Shown here one piece after another: positions 1 through 4,181 of a DNA stretch of 5,023 bases. Within the stretch, counting starts at the first letter, position 1. Each line of letters opens with the position of its first letter. The translations under genes were made by a program, and so were the position numbers. Source of the DNA: Thermoproteota archaeon (GTDB taxonomy: Archaea; Thermoproteota; Methanomethylicia; Methanomethylicales; B66-G16); NCBI GenBank assembly GCA_003649085.1, contig QMQV01000096.1, positions 1 through 5,023 on the forward strand, given 5' to 3'. The notes under the pieces are model-generated. The model did no database searches and was not told the origin of the DNA. It saw only the letters and a program-made list of their open reading frames with translations.

Positions 1-367
1 TATCTAGACCTCCAACTAAATAAGCTGATGAAAAACCATTGTCTATACTCCAGTCAGCTAAAGATTTTGAAAACTCATATCTGTCTCTTGGGTGAGGAGG
101 CATCTCCGTCAATACGAAGACAAGCTTACCATATCTAAAAATCTCAAAGGGGAGCGTTAACTTTTCGTCGTCCATGGTCACAAAAGGAGGGGTATTTGGA
201 GTTTCTATGTAGCCTATCAACTCAGCCTTTAGTGAGGTGACCATATGTTTTACAGAAATGTAGCCGGTAGCTCCAAGCCCATGAAAGCCTGTAATTAGCA
301 CTGAACCTTTTAAGCTCTCTATGCCATTTCTTATGTGAAAAGTTACGGTCATAGTAGTACAGCTCAT
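1..367 (-). CDS. PAC2-family protein (proteasome assembly chaperone-like), N-terminal part
   Basis: Partial gene; the reading frame is open to the left window edge, leaving about 120 residues. Counting from the ATG at 352, residues 18-31 read VLITGFHGLGATGY, followed by an AELIGYIETP strand, PPFVTMDDEKLTLPFEIF and LVFVLTEMPP. These are the hallmarks of the PAC2 family (Pfam PF09754), related to eukaryotic proteasome assembly chaperone 2. Archaeal members form oligomers, but their role is poorly known and not all act on proteasomes. Two starts are possible, ATG at 367 (MSCTTM...) and ATG at 352; neither has a Shine-Dalgarno site. I chose 367 because a TATA-like box at 391-397 would place the transcript start at about 368, giving a leaderless mRNA. 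It is divergent from the aCPSF2-like gene. The family call is firm, the start uncertain, and a link to the proteasome gene in this window is only inferred. Confidence 0.82.
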   Translation of the reverse strand, partial: MSCTTMTVTFHIRNGIESLKGSVLITGFHGLGATGYISVKHMVTSLKAELIGYIETPNTPPFVTMDDEKLTLPFEIFRYGKLVFVLTEMPPHPRDRYEFSKSLADWSIDNGFSSAYLVGGLD

Positions 368-390
368 AGAAACGTGAAGAAGATTCCGCT

Positions 391-397
391 TAATAAA
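391..397 (-). promoter_or_regulatory. TATA-like box for the PAC2-family gene
   Basis: On the minus strand this reads TTTATTA within TAATTTATTAAGC. Its centre lies about 26 nt upstream of position 368, one base before the ATG at 367, so the transcript is probably leaderless. This is read by eye from AT content and spacing, not from a mapped start. Confidence 0.4.
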
Positions 398-431
398 TTA
401 CTATGGAGGTGGAGGCTAGTATATAGCAAGG

Positions 432-438
432 TTAAATA
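432..438 (+). promoter_or_regulatory. TATA-like box for the aCPSF2-like nuclease gene
   Basis: TTAAATA here predicts a transcript start near 460, just ahead of or within the ribosome binding site. A second candidate, TATATA at 420-425, would start the RNA near 448. A 9-base direct repeat, TAGCAAGGT, occurs at 424-432 and 441-449, on either side of the TTAAATA box. Confidence 0.4.
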
Positions 439-459
439 GCTAGCAAGGTCTTGAGAAGA

Positions 460-465
460 AAGGTG
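460..465 (+). promoter_or_regulatory. Shine-Dalgarno site of the aCPSF2-like gene
   Basis: AAGGTG is followed by 7 nt and then the ATG at 473, complementary to the conserved archaeal 16S rRNA 3' end. The same motif with the same 7-nt spacing precedes the eL38 gene, which supports both start choices. Confidence 0.7.
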
Positions 466-472
466 CTCATTC

Positions 473-1741
473 ATGCCATTACAGATAAAGGTTTTAGGCG
501 GAGGAAGAGAAGTAGGCAGGTCCGCTATCTTAGTTAGGGATGAGGAAAGTACTCTATTGTTGGACTATGGAGTTATGGTTACTGAGAGAAAACCAGAGTT
601 TCCTCAACACGTATCACCTAAAGAAATTACTGCAGTTTTCGTAACACATGCGCATTTAGATCATTCTGGAGCAGTACCAGTATTTTTCACATCGTCGAAG
701 CCTCCAGTGTACATGTCTAGAATAACGGCAGAGTTTACTGACATCTTAATACGTGATCTAATTAACTTATCACACTATTACCTACCATATGAGACATTGG
801 AGTTAAGTACGATGCTAGAAAACGTGCGAGTAGCTAAGCATAACACAACCAAAAAAGTGCGCTCGTTTGAAGTGACATTTCTTAATGCGGGGCATATACC
901 AGGAAGTTTATCACTTCTGGTGAAGGGACAAGGTAAGTGTGTATGGTATTCAGGTGACATAAACACCATAGATACCATGTTACTCAAAGGAGCTGAGATA
1001 GAGCTACCAGAGCTTGATTTAGCTATTATTGAGGGGACCTATGCACTAGTTGATCATCCAGATAGAAAGCAATGTGAGCGTAAGTTAGTTGAAGTTTTAA
1101 CAGAAGTTGTCGAGAACAAAGGCTTAGCTTTGGTGCCAGCATTTTCAGTTGGTAGAGCACAGGAAGTTTTATGCATATTGTACAAATATGGATTTGATTA
1201 CCCAGTATACTTAGACGGTATGGCGAGAGCAGCTGCCAAAATCATGTTGAAGTATCCAAATGAGTTTAGGGAGTTCAAGCTACTTAAAAAAGCGCTTAAG
1301 AAAGCTCATTGGGTTAAGGGAGCAAAGGAAAGAAAGCGCATTAGAGAGGAAGCCTGTGTTGTGGTAACGCCAGCTGGAATGTTATCTGGTGGAGCAGCAT
1401 TATACTACATGGATAAGGTAGTTAAAAGCGAATATGATGCTGTTGTCTTAGTTAGCTATCAAGTAAAGGGTACTCCAGGTAGGAGGCTTTTAGATGAAGG
1501 AGTTTATGAAGTTGATGGAAAGCTTAAGAAAGTCAAGTGTAGAGTAGAATGGATAGACTTATCTTCACACTGCGGTAAGAAAGAGCTTCAAGAGATAATA
1601 AGGAAGTTACCAGGAAATCCAAAGGTTTTAGTAGTACATGGAGAGGAGGAAGCCTGCCTAAGTTTAGCAGCTTGGGTTAAAGAAGAAGTTGGTTTTGAGG
1701 CTATTGCACCAGCTAATGGAGAGATGGTTACTTTACGTTGA
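473..1741 (+). CDS. KH-less archaeal CPSF-like beta-CASP ribonuclease (aCPSF2)
   Basis: A 422-residue cytoplasmic metallo-beta-lactamase/beta-CASP nuclease. Visible motifs are LGGGREVGRSAILV at 8-21, the metal motif HAHLDH with H59, H61, D63 and H64, H141 in NAGHIPGS, D162 in WYSGDIN, E187 in IIEGTYA (beta-CASP motif A), H366 in DLSSHCG (motif B) and H389 in VVHGEEE (motif C), so the full zinc site is present. There is no N-terminal KH domain; the length fits aCPSF2 rather than the roughly 640-residue aCPSF1, the transcription-termination nuclease. Studied aCPSF2 and related archaeal enzymes degrade RNA 5'-3' and can cut internally. Motif A is usually EST rather than EGT. The ATG start is set by the AAGGTG site 7 nt upstream. 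The gene stands alone, divergent from the PAC2 gene and ending 4 bp from the convergent eL38 stop. The family call is strong; RNase J is less likely from the motifs and N-terminus. Confidence 0.93.
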   Translation: MPLQIKVLGGGREVGRSAILVRDEESTLLLDYGVMVTERKPEFPQHVSPKEITAVFVTHAHLDHSGAVPVFFTSSKPPVYMSRITAEFTDILIRDLINLSHYYLPYETLELSTMLENVRVAKHNTTKKVRSFEVTFLNAGHIPGSLSLLVKGQGKCVWYSGDINTIDTMLLKGAEIELPELDLAIIEGTYALVDHPDRKQCERKLVEVLTEVVENKGLALVPAFSVGRAQEVLCILYKYGFDYPVYLDGMARAAAKIMLKYPNEFREFKLLKKALKKAHWVKGAKERKRIREEACVVVTPAGMLSGGAALYYMDKVVKSEYDAVVLVSYQVKGTPGRRLLDEGVYEVDGKLKKVKCRVEWIDLSSHCGKKELQEIIRKLPGNPKVLVVHGEEEACLSLAAWVKEEVGFEAIAPANGEMVTLR

Positions 1742-1745
1742 GGGA

Positions 1746-1940
1746 TTAAAACTCCTTGATCGGACACTTAACCATTTTAAGCAACTCCTCAGCTTCAGAA
1801 GGCTTAGCTTTGTATGTATAAAGATATTTCTTGGTGCGAAGCTTAATTTTCACACAATCTCTTAAACGCTTAACTCTACACTCAATAGCTTTATCGATTA
1901 AGCTGACGAATTCATCCTTCGAATATACTTCCTTTGGCAA
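1746..1940 (-). CDS. rpl38e: 50S ribosomal protein eL38 (L38e)
   Basis: A 64-residue basic protein of the large ribosomal subunit. It reads LPKEVYSKDEF at the start, then ECRVKRLRDCVKIKLRTKKYLYTY in the middle (split as ECRVKRL, KIKLRTKKYLYTY) and PSEAEELLKMVKCPI near the end, the recognisable eL38 pattern. eL38 occurs in eukaryotes and in Crenarchaeota and some relatives, but is absent from most Euryarchaeota. I chose TTG at 1940 over the in-frame ATG at 1991 for three reasons: homology begins at the PKE segment, an AAGGTG site lies 7 nt upstream of TTG, and the TATA-like box at 1974-1983 would put the transcript start near 1952, downstream of that ATG. The usual family length of about 60-70 residues also fits. 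It is convergent with the nuclease gene and downstream of two tRNA genes on the same strand. Confidence 0.93.
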   Translation of the reverse strand: MPKEVYSKDEFVSLIDKAIECRVKRLRDCVKIKLRTKKYLYTYKAKPSEAEELLKMVKCPIKEF

Positions 1941-1947
1941 GATCAGG

Positions 1948-1953
1948 CACCTT
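1948..1953 (-). promoter_or_regulatory. Shine-Dalgarno site of the eL38 gene
   Basis: On the minus strand, AAGGTG followed by 7 nt (CCTGATC) and TTG. This site decides for the TTG start at 1940. Confidence 0.75.
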
Positions 1954-1973
1954 AAAATTGGGATGATGAGGCG

Positions 1974-1983
1974 TTTAATATTT
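1974..1983 (-). promoter_or_regulatory. TATA-like box for the eL38 gene
   Basis: AAATATTAAA on the minus strand, centred about 26 nt before position 1952. It gives eL38 its own promoter downstream of tRNA-Ala and a leader of about 12 nt that just includes the AAGGTG site. Confidence 0.45.
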
Positions 1984-2013
1984 CTTACCATCTTTACTAC
2001 ACTTGAAAATGGT

Positions 2014-2107
2014 TGGTGGACCGGGCGGGATTTGAACCCGCGATCTCCCGGGCTTTTGGGCTAATGCCTTGCAAACCGGGAATTTTGCCAGGCTAAACTA
2101 CCGGCCC
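2014..2107 (-). tRNA. tRNA-Ala(UGC), one intron, CCA encoded
   Basis: Folded by hand on the minus strand. The acceptor stem GGGCCGG/CCGGTCC has the G3:U70 wobble that is the alanine identity element, followed by discriminator A73 (2017) and an encoded CCA (2016-2014). Next come T8-A9, a D-arm GTTT/AAAT with G18-G19, an anticodon stem CCCGG/CCGGG, a loop TTTGCA+C with anticodon TGC at 2073-2071, a five-base variable loop AGATC, and a T-arm GCGGG-TTCAAAT-CCCGC. A 17-nt intron sits at the canonical 37/38 position. The mature RNA is 77 nt with CCA. All invariant bases checked are present. TTTAAAAAA at 2123-2131 or CTTAAAC at 2142-2148 could be the TATA box; with only 56 bp to tRNA-His, read-through from that gene is also possible. 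Confidence 0.97.
2053..2069 (-). other. tRNA-Ala intron, 17 nt, canonical 37/38
   Basis: The intron AGGCATTAGCCCAAAAG forms a textbook bulge-helix-bulge with its exons. The four-pair central helix is exon TTTG (32-35) with intron CAAA. The bulges are CA|A and AG|C, each cut after its second base. The inner stem is GGC/GCC with an ATTA loop. The archaeal tRNA splicing endonuclease EndA would remove it. Confidence 0.92.
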
Positions 2108-2199
2108 ACCTATTTCAAGTCGTTTTTTAAAGTTGAAGAGGTTTAAGCTTTACTGCCTATGAGGGCCCGGGGCGGGACTTGAACCCGCGATCCGCGGCT

Positions 2200-2213
2200 T
2201 TCAGCCAATAGGT
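2200..2213 (-). other. tRNA-His anticodon-loop intron, 14 nt, 37/38
   Basis: ACCTATTGGCTGAA separates G37 (2214) from A38 (2199). The splice motif is relaxed: exon CTGT faces intron GCTG with a U-U mismatch at U33 and a G-U pair, and the inner stem is minimal. Relaxed motifs of this kind are known substrates of the heterotetrameric EndA of Crenarchaeota. Because of neighbouring A residues the boundary could shift slightly. Confidence 0.78.
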
Positions 2214-2244
2214 CCACAGGCCGCTGGGTTAACCAGTCTACCCT

Positions 2245-2273
2245 TCGGTAACCTCCCCTTTAAGGGAGGTTAC
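2245..2273 (-). other. tRNA-His noncanonical intron at 8/9, about 29 nt
   Basis: Between T8 (2274) and the D-stem lies a perfect 10-bp hairpin, GTAACCTCCC with GGGAGGTTAC, and a TTAAAG loop. With the flanks it can form a bulge-helix-bulge: outer pairs GCC/GGT, a bulge AAG (2245-2243), a three-pair central helix CGG/CCG, a bulge GTG (2275-2273), then the long inner stem. The central helix is one pair shorter than the standard four. The exact ends are uncertain by one base: position 9 could be A2244 or G2273. Confidence 0.8.
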
Positions 2274-2302
2274 ACCCGGGCCGCCCCGAGGCCCACGATA
2301 TG

Positions 2303-2308
2303 TTATAA
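2303..2308 (-). promoter_or_regulatory. TATA-like box for tRNA-His
   Basis: TTATAA within GCTTATAACA on the minus strand, 21-26 nt ahead of G-1 of tRNA-His. It sits in the 34-bp gap after the stop codon of the hydrolase gene, so the tRNA has its own promoter. Confidence 0.5.
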
Positions 2309-2316
2309 GCCAGAGC

Positions 2317-3249
2317 TTAAAGGCTTTTTGTAATCTTGCTATGCCACGTGATTTTCTCTTCAATAACTTCAGGCTTTAGATACCCTTGATCAGCAAGCTC
2401 TATAATTATCGACTTAACTGTTTGGCTCGAAAGCACTACGTTAGAGGGTGTTGGATCTACATGTAAAAGTTTTAGGAGCTTAATTGTGAGTTCCTCTACG
2501 CTTAATGGTTTTTCACTAAGACTTTTGTAGACCAAATCTTTTAACATGCTAAGTCTTGACAAATTGAGCTCAACTATCTTATGTATCCTCTGCTTATCCC
2601 ATAGTATTGGCCCATGGGAAACGATTACTATGTCTTCTATGAGATTCTGTTCGATAAACTCAATGCTCTCAATAGCTTTACTATAATCTAAATAAAAGGG
2701 TATTCCAACTTTTTCTATTAACTGGTCTCCGAAAAGCGCATCTGCAACATAAGCTACTCGATCTGGAGTTTCAACACCACACTGATTTACAGAATGCCCT
2801 ATTAGTGGAAACGTCTTGAACGGTCCAATGCATTCCCCAGGTTTAAAGGCTTTATCGACTTTTATGTCAGGAGCATCAAAAAGTCCTATGTGATGTGACT
2901 TTGGCTGATAATAGCCGTATGTTATTAAATGTCGCAAAATTCTAGATTTAATTAGACAAGCTTCGACTTCCGGCGCATATGAGAAAGCACGTATGCTAGA
3001 CAGCGCTCCTATATGGTCTGCATGACTATGAGTAAGTATAACCCCTTTTAAAGCTAGTCCCTTGCTCTTTAATAAGTTACATAAAGCTAGCCCTCTGCTA
3101 TCTTCAAGACCAGGATCAACAACCCATGCGTTAGAACCATTAATATACACTAGGGTTGTTGGACTACCAGGGATTATGTACGTATTCCCTCTAATGTGGC
3201 GAAGCTCCATATGAGGGCACGCTAACGAAGAGGAAAAATATGAGGTCAT
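2317..3249 (-). CDS. MBL-fold metal-dependent hydrolase (glyoxalase II/LACTB2-like)
   Basis: A 310-residue soluble protein. All metallo-beta-lactamase motifs are in place: D45 in VVDPG, HSHADH with H74, H76, D78 and H79, H152 in PLIGHS, D170 in YVADALF and H212 in IVSHGP, so a di-metal site is expected. After about residue 225 a helical segment ending in IELADQGYLK looks like the winged-helix-like C-terminal domain of LACTB2 and related hydrolases. The substrate cannot be read from sequence; family members include thioester hydrolases (glyoxalase II) and RNA endonucleases (LACTB2). The ATG at 3249 overlaps the stop of the upstream proteasome beta gene as ATGA, so the two are probably translated together. 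M14 (ATG at 3210) is an alternative start and is closer to where family similarity begins. No Shine-Dalgarno site precedes either start. Confidence 0.85.
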   Translation of the reverse strand: MTSYFSSSLACPHMELRHIRGNTYIIPGSPTTLVYINGSNAWVVDPGLEDSRGLALCNLLKSKGLALKGVILTHSHADHIGALSSIRAFSYAPEVEACLIKSRILRHLITYGYYQPKSHHIGLFDAPDIKVDKAFKPGECIGPFKTFPLIGHSVNQCGVETPDRVAYVADALFGDQLIEKVGIPFYLDYSKAIESIEFIEQNLIEDIVIVSHGPILWDKQRIHKIVELNLSRLSMLKDLVYKSLSEKPLSVEELTIKLLKLLHVDPTPSNVVLSSQTVKSIIIELADQGYLKPEVIEEKITWHSKITKSL

Positions 3250-3851
3250 CTAATTGGTATGAAGTACTCCTTTGTTCCTTGAGCGGTTATCGTTAGTACG
3301 TCTATACCATCCCCAGATACAGCGTCTCTTTCTATAGCTGCTCTCACAGCTTTAATGGCAAGTTCCTTACCTGCTTCAACGTCCATGTCCTCTTTATAAT
3401 TTGACTCGACAATTCCTATAGCAACTTGTGCTCCTGTGCCAAGAGCAGCATACTTATCCTCTATGAGAGAGCCTACTGCATCTAATACGTATAGCCTTGG
3501 TCCTTTATCGTCTACTCCACCAATTATCGTTTCGGTTAGCAGTGGATAATACCTTGAGGAGAATAAGATGTTTGCCAATAGCTTTGAAGCTGCGTTTACT
3601 GGCATTTTTCTGCCGTGGTCAAGCTCATAAAGTTTGGCTTCTGCTGCTAACGTCCTCACAATAGCCAACATATCTGACACTAAACCTGCGAAAGCAACGC
3701 CTAAGTAGTCTGTTATTGGATAAACTTTCTTCCCAGCTTTACTCAATACCGTAAAGCCATAGGAAACGCGTTTCTCAGATGCCAACACTACGCCGTCCTT
3801 GCAAACTATGCCTACAGTAGTAGCGCCTGTTATGATAAATTCCCTAGACAA
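3246..3851 (-). CDS. psmB: 20S proteasome beta subunit, probably non-catalytic type
   Basis: A 201-residue beta subunit of the archaeal 20S proteasome, the core protease of the cytoplasm. It starts at TTG (3851), fixed by GGAGG 7 nt upstream and an in-frame stop just before. The mature region aligns without gaps with Thermoplasma beta (from memory) over the first 35 positions: ATTVGIV, KDGVVLASEKR, then SKAGKKV. Glu17 (E26), Lys33 (K42), Asp166 (D176) and Ser169 (S179) are kept, but the residue at the Thr1 position is Ala10, and Ser129 is replaced by Thr139. Without Thr1 the subunit should lack peptidase activity and not process its short propeptide. This matches the inactive beta subunit of Sulfolobales, which works alongside a catalytic one encoded elsewhere. 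T11 as nucleophile is the alternative, but it lies one position too far in. It is first of a pair with the MBL hydrolase. Confidence 0.95.
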   Translation of the reverse strand: MSREFIITGATTVGIVCKDGVVLASEKRVSYGFTVLSKAGKKVYPITDYLGVAFAGLVSDMLAIVRTLAAEAKLYELDHGRKMPVNAASKLLANILFSSRYYPLLTETIIGGVDDKGPRLYVLDAVGSLIEDKYAALGTGAQVAIGIVESNYKEDMDVEAGKELAIKAVRAAIERDAVSGDGIDVLTITAQGTKEYFIPIR

Positions 3852-3858
3852 TTTTATG

Positions 3859-3863
3859 CCTCC
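3859..3863 (-). promoter_or_regulatory. Shine-Dalgarno site of psmB
   Basis: GGAGG on the minus strand, then 7 nt (CATAAAA) and TTG. It identifies TTG at 3851 as the start, in the absence of any nearby in-frame ATG upstream. Confidence 0.8.
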
Positions 3864-3893
3864 AGCTTACACTTGGAGAAGATAGGGAAGTCT

Positions 3894-3902
3894 CTTAAAT
3901 AC
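3894..3902. promoter_or_regulatory. TATA-like box shared by psmB and the DUF504-NOG1 pair
   Basis: CTTAAATAC on the plus strand reads GTATTTAAG on the minus strand, TATA-like both ways. Placed about 26 nt away, plus-strand transcripts would start near 3924 (12 nt before the ATG at 3936) and minus-strand transcripts near 3872 (about 20 nt before the psmB TTG, including its GGAGG). A separate box for psmB, TATATG at 3915-3920 on the minus strand, cannot be excluded. Confidence 0.4.
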
Positions 3903-3935
3903 TTGATTACCTGGCATATAGCTGTGGTAAACAGG

Positions 3936-4181
3936 ATGAAAATTCGAGATGTATTAAATAAGTTGAGGTGGAAACCTGGTGAGGGCTTAGACAAGTATGA
4001 AATCGTGATTGTACATCGAGGGGCTTTAGGAGATGTAAAGCATATCGATGGGGCTTCTATAAAGGATGTGGCTAAGGGAGCTTTCACATACGTTGAAGAT
4101 GGTGAAGAGAAGATTATACCGTTTCATAGGGTTATTGAGATACGCTTGAAAGCTACAGGAGAGGTTATTTGGAAGAGATGA
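3936..4181 (+). CDS. DUF504 / MJ1316 RNA cyclic-end recognition domain protein (UPF0248)
   Basis: An 81-residue single-domain protein. Family signatures are IRDVLNKLRW at 3-12, YEIVIVHRG at 21-29, IPFHRVIEI at 61-69 and the terminal GEVIWKR. This is Pfam PF04457, formerly DUF504; comparative work by others predicts that it recognises RNA ends carrying 2',3'-cyclic phosphate, as in the eukaryotic LENG9 protein. The biochemical role in archaea is not established. ATG at 3936 is chosen because the family starts at the IRDV segment and the TATA-like box at 3894-3902 implies a start of transcription near 3924; GTG at 3924, which would add four residues and be leaderless, is possible, but the in-frame ATG at 3873 would lie upstream of the promoter. 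The stop overlaps the NOG1-like start as ATGA. The linkage to tRNA introns, whose splicing yields cyclic-phosphate ends, is suggestive only. Confidence 0.85.
   Translation: MKIRDVLNKLRWKPGEGLDKYEIVIVHRGALGDVKHIDGASIKDVAKGAFTYVEDGEEKIIPFHRVIEIRLKATGEVIWKR

Larger units (their letters stand above)
2164..2282 (-). tRNA. tRNA-His(GUG), two introns, CCA not encoded
   Basis: Folded by hand on the minus strand. The histidine signature is present: an extra G-1 at 2282 opposite discriminator C73 at 2164. The acceptor stem is GCCCGGG/CCCGGGC, the D-arm GGGT-AGACTGGTTA-ACCC (2243-2226), the anticodon stem GCGGC/GCCGC, the loop CTGTGG+A with anticodon GTG at 2217-2215, the variable loop GGATC, and the T-arm GCGGG-TTCAAGT-CCCGC. 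Two insertions must be removed for a standard cloverleaf: 29 nt between positions 8 and 9, and 14 nt at 37/38. The mature RNA is then 76 nt including G-1, before CCA addition. The bases after C73 are CTC, so CCA is added by the nucleotidyltransferase. A TATA-like box at 2303-2308 places the transcript start almost at G-1. Confidence 0.95.

Noticed and set aside
778..987. Minus-strand open frame of 69 codons
   Set aside because: It lies wholly antisense inside the conserved nuclease gene, has no recognisable motif and no ribosome site.
1963..1969. ATGATGA matching a C box of a C/D guide RNA
   Set aside because: No CTGA D box follows within about 60 nt on the same strand, and the site lies in the eL38 promoter and leader region.
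1831..2064. Plus-strand open frame of 77 codons ending in GRDLNPRSPG
   Set aside because: It is antisense to eL38 and runs into tRNA-Ala; the WTGRDLNPRSPG-like tail is the well-known artefact of translating the reverse of a tRNA T-arm.
2108..2163. Spacer between the two tRNA genes searched for a further small RNA
   Set aside because: It holds only AT-rich TATA-like stretches; no stem, guide motif or tRNA half was seen.
2248..2273. Perfect 10-bp hairpin as a transcription terminator
   Set aside because: It sits inside the tRNA-His cloverleaf, lacks a following T-tract, and is explained as a tRNA intron.
3854..4087. Minus-strand open frame of 77 codons
   Set aside because: It is antisense to the conserved DUF504 gene and shows no family features.
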